From assembly GCA_949128115.1 (NCBI GenBank), contig OX421966.1, positions 1,550,001-1,614,000 on the forward strand: a DNA stretch of 64,000 bases, written 5' to 3'. The translations under genes and the position numbers were made by a program. Positions 24,207 through 33,750 of the stretch are shown piece by piece. Each line of letters begins with the position of its first letter. The stretch's first letter is position 1. Under the pieces are notes generated by a model. It saw only the letters and a list, made by a program, of their open reading frames with translations. It did not search any database and had not been told where the DNA came from. This DNA comes from Anaspis maculata. Taxonomy: Eukaryota; Arthropoda; Insecta; Coleoptera; Scraptiidae.

Positions 24207-24830
24207 ATTCATTGGTCTAGATTTTTTTTGAATTATTTCCCTATTGAAATAAAAACTAAATTTTTATTAAAACTCCAAAAAAAAGGCAATTCGAGCAATG
24301 TTAGGCTTAGTTCAAAGAGAATCTTGTAGGGAACATTTCAAAGATTTGAACATCATGACGGTAATCTCTTTATATATATTAAATTGCTTGAGTTACATGC
24401 ATAAACATAAAGGGGAATTTAGTGTAGGAACTTCTGTCCATAATCATCAAACTAGAAAAAATAACGAAATTAGGGGGAAAATCCCAAAGAATGACATTTT
24501 TCTAAGATCTTTTGTACATCAATCAATAGTATTATATAACAAAATTCCAATCGATATCAGAAATCTCAACTCAAAATTTTTCAATCAAAATTTAAAAACA
24601 ATGTTAAAATCAAAAGTATATTATTCAATGGAGGAATATATTAATGACACTTCAAAGTGGGAATAAGTAAACTTTTATACAATTACATTTTCTGTTATCA
24701 TTTTATGACATTTTATTAATGTATAATTGTTATTGTTTTCTATTATTCTTGTATGTTACCTATATACCTAATTGTTATGTATTCGACACCAGTAATGGTA
24801 CATGAATAAACATTATCTATCTATCTATTG
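24207..24830 (+). pseudogene. Non-LTR retrotransposon fragment: C-terminal end of the reverse-transcriptase polyprotein plus 3' tail
   Basis: The frame at 24298-24666 encodes about 122 residues of the type that ends jockey/RTE-like polyproteins. In order, it has a basic AIRAMLGLVQRESCREHFKD segment where such proteins place a short helix after the RT domain, a hydrophobic IMTVISLYILNCLSYMHKHK stretch, an H-NHQTRKNN motif and FLRSFVHQSIVLYNKIP. All these are hallmarks of the region downstream of the RT palm; the catalytic domain itself is absent. Upstream, IKTKFLLKLQKK is in another frame, so a one-base slip at the A8 run near 24275-24282 breaks it. The stop at 24664 is followed by about 165 bp ending in AATAAACATT and an ATCT-type tail. 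It is 5'-truncated and non-functional. It sits immediately after arm B' of the foldback. Family assignment is from memory of the motif pattern. Confidence 0.85.
24815..24828 (+). repeat. (ATCT)n tail of the LINE fragment
   Basis: ATCTATCTATCTAT follows GAATAAACATT. Short tandem tails instead of poly-A are common in several non-LTR clades, and this tail marks the 3' end of the fragment. Confidence 0.75.
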
Positions 24831-24849
24831 CTCGTGAGATCATATATTT

Positions 24850-25470
24850 ATATAAATAACACAGGTGAACAAAATGGAAAAAAAAATTGTGCCTGGGTTT
24901 ATTTAATGATTCTATTGAATGTCATGAGTCAAAATAAAGGAAAAGTACCCACATTCTCATTCAAGTTTGCTTTTGTAATATTGGCAGGTACTAATGGAAC
25001 AGATTTCATATCATGAATGAGAACAGAAAATCAGTTTATAGGGATACGGAGGGAAATTCTGACGTCCATGTGTCATCTACATCAGAGTCTAGAGTGCTCT
25101 GGAGTCTGGAGTCGCAAAAACGATAGTCAAGTGTTTTATTTGACGTTTGTAGGAAATGAAAAATGCAGAAAAAAATTAAAAAATGTTCTCATGATCATAA
25201 TAGGAAGAGTCAAGGACTTCATTTCTGATTTTTTCTTATTATTTTGCATCAATTTTGTGTTAAAGTTGATAAAAAAACAAATACACAATTTTTTTCCATT
25301 TTTTTTCCAACAAGCGAACTATCAAAATGGACATTTTCATGAATTTTTAAATATGTCAAAAGCAAACTTTGTCATGGGAGATTTTTTGTACATGTTGATT
25401 TAACTCAAGCTACAGAAATTTGGTATACTTATCCCAGGCACAAAATTTGTGTTGACCTGTATAATTTATT
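24850..25470. mobile_element. About 620-bp foldback element with ACAGGT ends
   Basis: The left part reads AATAACACAGGTGAACAAAA, then TTGTGCCTGGG, then CAAGTTTGCTTTTG. Read in reverse, the right part gives AATTATACAGGTCAACACAAA, TTTGTGCCTGGG and CAAAGTTTGCTTTTG in the same order. The arms are roughly 150 bp and about 70-75% alike by eye. The 128-codon frame at 25017-25403 lies in the centre and right arm and matches no family I know. Confidence 0.6.
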
Positions 25471-26007
25471 CAAATAAAATAGATTAACACCTTTATAAAT
25501 GAAATAAATTGCCCTAGGACAAAGGATACCGCATCATGTAGTGAATTTTCTGATTGAATAAAATAATTAGTTTGATAAGTGAGTTGGAATTCATACATTA
25601 GAGTTGAATTTTGAATTGAGAACATAATATGATGTTTGAAAATTCTGATGGAATCCTTGAGTGCGGATAATGCGATATCTTTTGCCCTTCTAGTCGATAC
25701 ATTAAATGAGTGACAGAATTTGCGATAAAAAATTTGGGAATGGTTCCCCGAGCTCCTATAAGGTACCCGAACACCTGAATACTATTTATATCATATTTTG
25801 TTTCAAAATAAGGTACAGTCGTTTCATAAATGGCTCGCTTGTCAACATGGACAGCTTAAGGTTGTTCTTTGCTATCTTCAAATCTCATAGTTGGATCTAG
25901 TATGTATCCTTTCTGTCGCTTTCTGTCAATGGCAAGGACGTCAACTCTCCGCCAGCTGCCGTTGTCTGCCAAACCCGGTACCTCTTCGTGTGTTTCCCAG
26001 CCTTAGA
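25471..26007. other. No recognisable feature
   Basis: AT-rich, single-copy-looking. A GC-richer bit at 25910-26000 resembles nothing I can name. Confidence 0.4.
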
Positions 26008-26285
26008 ACTTCCGAAATTTCAATTTATTTTTCTGATTTCGACCCCCAACCCCTTCGATAGCTACCCCAATTTACAACTTGAATTTTTTCAGTGACTTTT
26101 CCCATAATCACAACCTCAGTTTCAACCAGTTTTATGAATTTCAAAAATTTTGAGACAATTCCTTATTCGGGCCTTATTATGGGAGTAGGGGAAAAACTGT
26201 TCATGGAAGGGGTCCAATTTTTTTGGAAATATATTTCTCGAGTCAAGATCTACAACATAAAAAAAAATCAGTCAAATTCACCGAG

Positions 26286-26780
26286 ACCACTTTTTCATAG
26301 TAAACGTGCGGGGTCCTTTGTAGCGAGAATTTTCCGAGATTCAGCGACTTCCTGGAAAATTATCATGAAATAATCAACAGTAATATCACAGGTGCCTAGA
26401 TTTTCACGATAATTTTGGCCGGACGATCGCAAGTGCTGGCTGTAGCAATAAATGCCCGACTCCGGAGGAGGAGGGCATTTATCTAGGGACAATCAGCCCG
26501 AAGGAAACGCTTGGCTGAAATTATCTGGGAAAATCTCAAGCACGAGTGATATTTTTATGATTAATGCAGGAAAGAAGTTCAAAGTGACAGCTGTCAGATT
26601 TTGTTGTATAGATGAATTTTATTCTGTTGCCATTGACAGTGGGGCTTAGATAAGTGAATATTATTCTTGTAGGTCTAATAATCAAGGGCGTTGTATGTAA
26701 TAATCGATCAAATCACATGAATAATATCCATTCATCTTTGGAATACAAATAGTATAAAATAAAGATCTTATATAATTGAA
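26286..26780. other. No recognisable feature
   Basis: Single-copy-looking sequence with a GC-richer centre (26410-26500). Open frames of 60-90 codons occur on both strands, without family resemblance. Confidence 0.4.
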
Positions 26781-27008
26781 GCGAAAATTGGGTTACGTTA
26801 ATGAAATATGCAGTGAGAAGTTTCTCCAGATTAACCAAGTTCAGTTCATAGAAGAATTATGCTTAATTCATTGAGTTTGTAATATGAATTTCTTTCACTA
26901 TCCACTAAATCTACTTATACTGAGAACTCTACTCAATTCATCAACTATGTGGTGAGAGTTTCGTTAAATTCATCAACTTCATAGCTGCTAAAATTAACGA
27001 CCATCAAT
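26781..27008 (+). repeat. Short remnant of the TTCATCAACTTNGTAG repeat
   Basis: CAATTCATCAACTATGTGG, GTGAGAGTTTCG and AAATTCATCAACTTCATAG occur in succession. It ends at the outer left flank of composite unit 2. Confidence 0.65.
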
Positions 27009-27016
27009 CAGTTATG
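27009..27016. repeat. Outer target-site duplication, left, of composite unit 2 (CAGTTATG)
   Basis: These 8 bp directly precede CAGGGGCGGACTGG at 27017. They are identical to 32500-32507 beyond the second element, not to the right flank of the element they touch. Confidence 0.9.
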
Positions 27017-27813
27017 CAGGGGCGGACTGGCCAAGGCCGCTAGGCCGCGATTCCGCCCTAGATTTTTGGGCGGAGGGCCCCCACAACTTAGGTCGATTAG
27101 GGGCCCCCGCAGACCAAAAGTAATTGTAGAAATAAAGTTATATGAATAATCTGTCTCTCCACGTAAATTGTATAAATATATTTTGCTGACCCGTTTCGGC
27201 CTTACAAAAGTTTACTTTGATTTTGACACTTTACACATTTTACACCTTTACTGCTTTGAAGATGACCCTTCACCCCGAATTGTGAGGCCGAAACGCGTCA
27301 GCAAAATATATATTTATACAATTTACGTGGAGAGACACATTATTCATATAACTTTATTTCTATAAGATGCCTCCATTAGGTGATAATCCCTCAACTTTTG
27401 CGATATTGTCAAAAGTAATTGGATTAAAAAAATACAAAAACAAATTATACGAAAATTATACTTCCTTTTAATTTTTGTTTAATAAAGGGCAGTGATATTA
27501 TAGCGCAATAGATAGATGTAGTTCATCAGTGAGAATTTATAGTTTGTGACAATAAATATGGTTACAATAGGTAGTTATGCGCTTTTAAGCTGCTGAGTTC
27601 CTAGAAGATGTTTGAATGTTTTTTTTTATCAATCCACCAGGTGGGTAGGTTTCATCAGCTCTTCACAAATACTTCAACCTAGGTACCAATAATAATAATT
27701 TCAATCCAAAATTCAAAATAAAAGAAAGTTTCAGCCTGTGACCCCCCTCCACGTCACAGGGGGGGCCCAAATCACACCAGTGGCCTAACTTTCAGAACCT
27801 CAGTCCGCCCCTG
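27017..27813 (+). mobile_element. hAT-like MITE with CAGGGGCGGACTGG ends, copy 1 (797 bp)
   Basis: It begins CAGGGGCGGACTGG and ends CAGTCCGCCCCTG, an inverted pair. GC-rich subterminal stretches (GGAGGGCCCCC on the left, GGGGGGGCCC on the right) enclose an AT-rich core with its own strong foldback at about 27132-27357. The open frame at 27168-27365 reads through that foldback and is an artefact. Same orientation as copy 2. No transposase. Confidence 0.9.
27132..27357. repeat. Internal foldback of copy 1, arms about 72 bp
   Basis: ATAAAGTTATATGAATAAT on the left pairs with ATTATTCATATAACTTTAT on the right. Pairing continues through TCTCCACGTAAATTGTATAA and GACCCGTTTCGGCCT. The loop of about 75 bp is centred near 27245. 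The second element copy keeps the same structure (about 31824-32046) in a slightly worn form. Confidence 0.85.
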
Positions 27814-27821
27814 GATATTTT
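27814..27821. repeat. Inner flank of copy 1 (GATATTTT)
   Basis: Identical to the 8 bp before copy 2 at 31700-31707. Together they look like the duplication made when one element entered the DNA that now forms the interior. Confidence 0.85.
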
Positions 27822-27869
27822 CACTTTTGAAAACGATGTATCCATCGAAATTCACGCTGTAAAGAAGAA

Positions 27870-29030
27870 ATTGATGAATTCTTGAATTAAACTGCTCAAC
27901 AACTGGAATGATGGTATCGAAAATTTTGCTCTTTTTCAAAATAACGTAACTTTGGATTGACACAACCGACTTTGAATGTGTTTCCACAGTTTTTAGATCC
28001 ATCTTTTGGCAATTCATCTCATTGACAAGATCAGGTTTTTAATTTCCAATTACTTTTTCACAGGGTGGAATGTAAAACATTGCAAAATTGTGCTAAGTTC
28101 GACCGATCCCCGATTCTCTGAATTTTTTTTTTCTCGATTTCGAATGGATTATTATTCATGAAGCCTGATGTCTAATCCTGGAACGGATTTTCAATTTTCC
28201 AGATCAGAAGTCCAACAATGACGATATGATTTTTCCACTTTCCCGGCCCACCACCCAACGAGGAGGGAAAGTATTGTGAACGTTCTAAAAATTGTTCCCG
28301 AGATTTCGACGGATATATTTGTTTTGAGGTCCTCTATGACGATTAAGACCATTTCAAACGTGTAATTCCATCTTCAAAATCGACACGGTTTAGGTTTCCC
28401 GACTCAAGTTTTTCAAAATGGAATTTGCACATTCCGTGAACTTGAATCAATTGCAGTGCAAACTTCGACATGCGATGAGCCCCACGAAATATCCATTTTA
28501 GATGCAGACATGCTGGGAATAAAAGTTTGAGGAAAGATTAAATTGATTTTTGGGGAAAAAAATTTCGAAATCGGACCCACGGTTTCCGAGTTCTCCTCTC
28601 TGGAAAAACTACAAATTTTCCAACTTTTCATCCCGTGAACAGATTTTGGTGGGTCGGGAAAGTAAAAAAAAAATCATATCGTCATTGTTGGACATCTGAT
28701 CTGGGAAAATCAAACACCGTTTGAGATTAGACATCAGGCTTCATGGATAATTCATTAGAATTTAAAAAAAAATACTAAAACGGGGATCGGTGGAACTCAG
28801 CACCATTTTGCAATATTTTATATTCCACCCTGTAAAAGAAGTGATTAAAATAGAAAAAAAAATATCATCAATGGGATGGATTGCTGAAGAATGAATCTAA
28901 ACAACTGTGGAAACAAATTTAAAATCGGTAGTGTCAATCCAAAGTTACATCATTTTGAAAAAAGACAAAATTTTCGATACCGTCATTCCAGTTGTTGAGC
29001 AGTTTAGTTGAGAAAGTTGATGAATTGACC
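27870..29030. mobile_element. 1.2-kb foldback with an ACAGGGTGGAA core element
   Basis: The left arm (27870-28245) and right arm (28655-29030) are inverted copies, sharing AACTGCTCAACAACTGGAAT and AACTTTGGATTGACAC. Within the arms, termini CACAGGGTGGAATGTAAAA (28061) and, inverted, TTTTATATTCCACCCTGTA (28819-28837) outline a core element of about 780 bp. Words after the terminus (TTGCAAAATTGTGCT) resemble the MITE at 33751. It has a conserved CGATCCCCG word in both arms and no coding sequence. Confidence 0.85.
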
Positions 29031-30660
29031 AAATAAAACTCGCAATAAAATTGATAAATTCAGTTAAGTTATTACTAAAAAAGCTGATGAGCCAACGAAT
29101 TCCACACTACAAAGTTGATGAATTTATCTTATAATGACCTTATTAAATTTCGAGAAATTTTGCTAAACAAAGTTGATAAATTCAGCACAATTCTTGCTAC
29201 GAACTTGATACATTTTGAGAAAATCGTGCTACAAAGTTGATACTTGAAGCGAAATTCTTATTTTGAGCTTGATGAATTCAGTTGATTTGTTAGTATAAAG
29301 AGCTAGAGCTACCATCAAGATTCTTTTATGAATTCAGTGCAATTCTCATTTTGAACATGATGAATTTGTCGAGATTCTCACTTTAAAGTCGATGAGAATT
29401 TCACTACAATGTTGCTTATGGGCATTATTTTACTCACAAAGTGATTAATTTCGAGTATAGTCGATTAATTTGTCAAATTTTTCACTGATGAGTTGATGAA
29501 TCTGGAGAAATCGTCACAACAAAGCCAAATCTTCGATCCAAAGTTTATTATTGGACACAATTTTTACAATAACGTGGTGAGTTTAAGAAAGTTGATGATT
29601 TGGCCAAATTCTTACAATCAACTTTTGGGTTTAAAGCAATTCCCGCTACAAAGTTGATGGCTCTTGCACAATTATTCTATGAAGTTGGTTAATTCCGGAG
29701 AACTCTCTCTATGGAGGTGATGAATTTCGAGAAATTCCCGCTATAAAGTTGTACTTTCAGCGAAATTGCCATTATAGACTTGATGAATTTAGTGAAGTTT
29801 TCACTATGAGGTTGATGAATCCATCGAGATTTTTACTCTAAAGTTGATGAATTTCGAGAAATTCCCGCTAAAAAGTTGATAAATTTCGGAAAAACTTTGC
29901 TACGAACTTAATACCTCCAGGCGAAATTGTCACGATAAATTCAATGAACTTGGTGAAATTCTTACTGAAAAGCTGATGAATTTATTGAAATTTTTACTAC
30001 GAAGTTGATAAATTCAACAAATTTCACACAATTTTTGCTATGAACTTTGAACTTCGGAATTGACATTGTGATCTTGTGAGCTTGATGAATTCAGTCAGTT
30101 CTTGTTATGAATCTATGAATTTTCACAGATTCTTGTACACACTTGCTGAATTGAGCACAGCTTTCACTATAAAGTTGATCAACGTCAAAAAATTCTGCCT
30201 ACGAAGGTGATAAATTTCGAGAGATTCTCACTACGAGGTTGATATCTTTAGCAAAATTGTCATTATAAACTTGATGAATTGAGCGAATTTTTGAAAGTAT
30301 AGATTATAAATTTATCTAGAATTTCACGATAAAGTTTATGAATTTGGAGAAATCTTAGCTACGAAGTGAATTTCTCACGAGAAAGTTCATGAATCCAACG
30401 AATTTCTTGCTACAAAGCTGATGAATTTTCTTCAGTGTTTGCTATTAACTTGATGAATTTTGAGGAATGCTCGATACAAAGTTTACATCTTCAGCAAAAC
30501 TGTCATTACAAACTTGAATTAAGTGGAATTCCCACTATAAAAAATTATGAATTCATTCAGATTCTCTCTATGAAGTTGAAGGATTTGGAGAAATTGTCGC
30601 TACGAAGTAGAGTTTTGTCTATAAAATTGATTATTTCAACCGATTTCACAGTACAAAGTT
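29031..30660 (-). repeat. Short-period repeat part of a satellite monomer, inverted relative to the array
   Basis: The reverse complement matches the short-period half of the 2.7-kb monomers (compare 35100-36760): same word order, including GGGAATTGCTTTAAACCCAA in opposite sense near 29630 and the AAGCAACATTGTAGTGAAAT word near 29410. It includes the roughly 200-bp segment that monomer 1 lacks (around 30190). Confidence 0.85.
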
Positions 30661-30920
30661 GATGAATATTTCAAGGTAAGTTTTTAATTCCTGGAATAAG
30701 TATACTTTGAATCTGAATTTTCAATTTCCATGGAGTCCACGTCACGAAAAAATCTAGAATTTCTGGGATATAAGCTCTACTAATAAGATACAGAATTTCC
30801 TAGATAACGTCTGAATTTCACAGTGATGTGAAGTTTCGAGATAAAGTCTGAATTCTCCAAGATACGTCTGTATTGTTCGGATAATGACTGAGTTTCCAAA
30901 AAAAAACAACTTTTTCACAA
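30661..30920 (-). repeat. Non-repeat segment of the satellite monomer, inverted
   Basis: This reverses 34855-35110 almost base for base, from AAGTTTTTAATTCCTGGAAT to the TGAGTTTCCAAAAAA edge. The same segment lies in every array monomer. Confidence 0.85.
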
Positions 30921-31490
30921 TTTAATTTAAATTTATTGTCACGATTCGTTGCAAATTCCCAAAATTAAAATTCAAATTTCAAATATCGCCCTGGAAGTGG
31001 GCTCACTTTGGCTACCGTGCCACACACCGAGCCGGCTCCGGGACTATTATTATTGATTGCTCGGAGCTAATTCGGGAAAGGTTTTTGAACAAACGAAAGT
31101 GATTGCACTGGAAAACTCGAGTCTTATCTTTCATTTCCTAACAGAGCCGTCAAGATACTTTCATCTTCGAAGCCACAAGAATGCCTCGGATTGGCCTTAG
31201 TGTCCCACGACAGTTTGTTCCCCAGCTGATGGAGGAAAATGAAGTTCTCCAACTGGTCTTAATGCGGCTACTCCCTAGCCGTTCAAGTAAAGAAATACCT
31301 TGTAGTCACCTTCGGCGATAATAGTGGCTCTATAAGTAACAACTAAATCATGTTTCTCTGCAAATTTACGGCAACAATACAGCAACCAATGGAGGTCGAT
31401 TTTTATGTGTAAATATTCGAAAAGAAACTTGTCAATTTGAATTATTCATCTCAAATTTTAATGGGCGATTTCATCAATCCACTTTTTGGG
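30921..31490. other. Single-copy-looking cargo inside composite unit 2
   Basis: About 570 bp without satellite words and of higher GC. It contains a small ATG frame at 31181-31321 (46 codons, beginning MPRIGLSVPRQFVPQLMEEN) with balanced composition and an in-frame extension upstream. I do not recognise it, and it could be chance. This stretch is the best candidate in the window for host DNA captured between two elements. Confidence 0.4.
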
Positions 31491-31699
31491 TGGGATCAGA
31501 ACCCTCCAGCGAAATTGTCGCTCTAAAGTTGATAAATTGAGAGAAATTGTCTCTACCAAGTTCATGGCTTGAGCGAGATACTCGTAAAAATGATGACTAC
31601 AGAAAAATTTTTAATTTGGAGTCTGTGGAATCAGCACAATTCTTGCTATAAAGTTGATGAATTCGGAGGAATTTTTGCTACGAAGTTGATTACTTCGGC
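31491..31699 (-). repeat. Short-period satellite remnant before copy 2
   Basis: GCTCTAAAGTTGATAAATT, GCTATAAAGTTGATGAATTC and GCTACGAAGTTGATTACTTC are reverse-sense words of the TTCATCAACTT family. Confidence 0.75.
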
Positions 31700-31707
31700 G
31701 ATATTTT
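31700..31707. repeat. Inner flank of copy 2 (GATATTTT)
   Basis: Identical to 27814-27821. Joining the two inner sides (TTCGGC + GATATTTT + CACTTTTG) gives sequence that reads like ordinary satellite (compare CAGCGAAATTTTCAC-type words). Confidence 0.85.
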
Positions 31708-32499
31708 CAGGGGCGGACTGGCCAAGGTCGCTAGGCCGCAATTCCGGCCTAGATTTTTTGGCGGAGGGCCCCCAAAACTTCGGTCGACAAGGGGCCTCCG
31801 CAGACCAAAAGTAATTGTAGAAATAAAGTTATATAAATAATCTGTCTCTCCACGTAAAATGTATGAATATATTTTGCTGACCCGTTTCGGCCTTACTATA
31901 GTTTACTTTGATTTTGACACATTACACATTTTACACCTTTACTGCTTTGAAGATGGCCCTTTACCCCGAATTGTGAGGCCAAAACGTGTCAGCAAAATAT
32001 ATTTATACAATTTACGTGTAGAGACAGATTATTTATATAACTTTATTCCTACAAGTTGCCTCCATCAAGAGAATCTCTCAACTTTTACGATATTGTCGAA
32101 AGTAATTGGGTTAAAAAAATACAAAAACAAATTATACGAAAATTATACTTCCTGTTATTTTTTGTTTAATAAAGGGCAGTGATATTATAGCGCAACAGAT
32201 AGATGTAGTTTATCAGTGAGAATTTATGGTTTGTGACAATGAATATGGTTACAATAGGTAGTTATGCGCTTTTTAGCTGCTGAGTTCCTAGAAGATGTTT
32301 GAATGTTTTTTTTTATCAATCTACCAGGTAGGTAGGTTTTACCAGCTAGTTACAAATACTTTAACCTAGATACCAATAATAATGATTTCAATTCAAAATT
32401 CAAAATGGAAAAAGTTTTAGCCTGTGACCCCCTTCCACGTCACGGGGGGGCCCCAGATCACACCAGCGGCCTAACTTTTAGATCCCCAGTCCGCCTCTG
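31708..32499 (+). mobile_element. hAT-like MITE with CAGGGGCGGACTGG ends, copy 2 (792 bp)
   Basis: A direct repeat of 27017-27813, of almost equal length, with scattered substitutions; by eye the two are about 90% alike. It ends CAGTCCGCCTCTG. The open frame at 31859-32182 is the same artefact as in copy 1. Confidence 0.9.
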
Positions 32500-32507
32500 C
32501 AGTTATG
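32500..32507. repeat. Outer target-site duplication, right, of composite unit 2 (CAGTTATG)
   Basis: Identical to 27009-27016. Removing 27017-32507 would restore a continuous site. Confidence 0.9.
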
Positions 32508-33291
32508 TTATTAGCAATTTTCAACAGTGAATATGTACATTCCCAAGCACTCACTAGTTTATTTCACGTACTTAAATTCACTCTGTGTTATTTCAATTTG
32601 GAGCGAAGAAACCATGGATGATGAAATAATTTTTTCGGCTCCCACAAAGAACGAAACGGGCAAGGAAAGCGGACATTTATCGCCTCTTGTTTGCTCAATT
32701 TCGCCAGCACTCGCGATAAATTCAAAAGTTTGCTCCTTTGTGGCGCTCTTATCCTCACTTATTTTCGCCGATTCCGCGCCCACATCTTCTCTCGTTCCTT
32801 TTCATCACGCATTCATCCGGCCGAAAGCAGCTTATATTCGCCTAATTCGTACAGGCAATGTTTACAGCAATTTATACCTGTGCAGATAACCGTTTAATTT
32901 TTTTCTTCTCGACGCTCTCTTCTTGCGTATTATATGTTTACACGAGAGCCGAAAATCTGGCAAATCTGGCGAAAATGGCGTTTCCCAGAGAGGTTAATAT
33001 CACGAGCGCCGTATCAAACATCAAAGCGAAACGCTTTCGAAGAACGTACATAACGGCATAAAGAAAATATGCCGGGCGGCACATAGCGGGAAGGTAAATA
33101 AAATTTTCATTGAGTGTTAAAATGAGCGGAGCAGGTTGAGCACCTGTGTTTTCGTGACTCGGTTTCGATATATATGTTTTCCCAATAATATGAATCGGAG
33201 CGTTTCAATCATTTTTTCATCATCGAATTTCTCCAATCAATTTTCTTTGGCTGATTACTTGGTTTGATGTGTTCCATACTCCAGGGCTGGG
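32508..33291. other. Single-copy-looking region, no gene supported
   Basis: Balanced composition without repeats. A 120-codon frame (32527-32889, non-ATG start) is opposed by a 74-codon minus-strand frame. Neither resembles a family I know, and no splice pattern is evident. Probably host intergenic or intronic DNA. Confidence 0.4.
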
Positions 33292-33442
33292 CGGTACCTA
33301 TTTCAAATACAAGTATTTGACATACGTCTTCTATACATTTGATCAACAAGTATTTTCATTTTGTATTTTGGTATAGTTCAAGTAGATAGTGTTTTGTATT
33401 TTATATATAAAATACCCTTTTCGGAAAAGTATTTTGATTTTT
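33292..33442 (+). mobile_element. Left end of a hAT-type MITE (CAGGGCTGGGC)
   Basis: It starts CAGGGCTGGGCGGTACC and continues with AAATACAAGTATTTG and TTTTGTATTTTG words, typical of the common hAT MITEs rich in ATTTTGTATTT. No right end follows nearby. An inverted partner end lies at 55778. Confidence 0.65.
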
Positions 33443-33621
33443 GAGCAGTGGTAGCCGAGTGGTACAGGTGATGGCAAGCCAAACCATTCGCGCTGCCCTG
33501 TGTGGGTTCGAATCCTACTTCATCCATGGATATTTTGTGCTGTCCCCGAGGTTGCATGGTAGAGCAGCTTATAGGAATGCCGCCTCGTAAAATAAGACAA
33601 TTAAAATTTAAAAAAAAAAAA
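33443..33621 (+). mobile_element. Complete tRNA-derived SINE
   Basis: The head has an A box at about 33452-33465 (TAGCCGAGTGGTAC) and a perfect B box at 33505-33515 (GGTTCGAATCC). A body of about 95 bp follows (TGCTGTCCCCGAGG, GTAGAGCAGCTTATAGG), ending in an A11 tail at 33611-33621. It sits inside the hAT MITE remnant. No clean target duplication could be read. Its body differs from the SINE at 22868. Confidence 0.88.
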
Positions 33622-33750
33622 TTTCAAAAGGCAAAATACAAAAGTCTGCCGATTGCAATTTTCGTTTTGTTCGTTGCGTTATTCAACTTGGAATGTTTCC
33701 GTAACCCATGTTATGATAGTGAATGTTAAAAAAACCCATGTTAAACTTCT

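Larger units (their letters stand above)
21770..26285. mobile_element. Nested long inverted repeat (foldback) enclosing later insertions
   Basis: Two pairs of arms are nested. Arm A (21770-22075) is inverted at A' (26008-26285), sharing TATGTTGTAGATCTTGA and GGCTGGGGGTCGAAAT in opposite sense. Arm B (22259-22403) is inverted at B' (24066-24206), sharing GACAAAATGATAATAAAACC. The interior holds a SINE (22868-23185), a small foldback (23272-23828), a LINE fragment (24207-24830) and another small foldback (24850-25470). The simplest reading is one old foldback that became a landing pad. Confidence 0.75.

Noticed and set aside
27168..27365. 65-residue frame, with a longer version at 31859-32182, repeated in both 0.8-kb elements
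   Set aside because: It reads across the internal foldback and part of the element core; there is no domain, and the two versions differ in length.
27009..32507. LTR retrotransposon (two direct repeats around an interior)
   Set aside because: The direct repeats have their own inverted termini, there is no primer-binding site or polypurine tract, there is no gag-pol, and the inner flanks carry a matching 8-bp pair, which LTRs do not produce.
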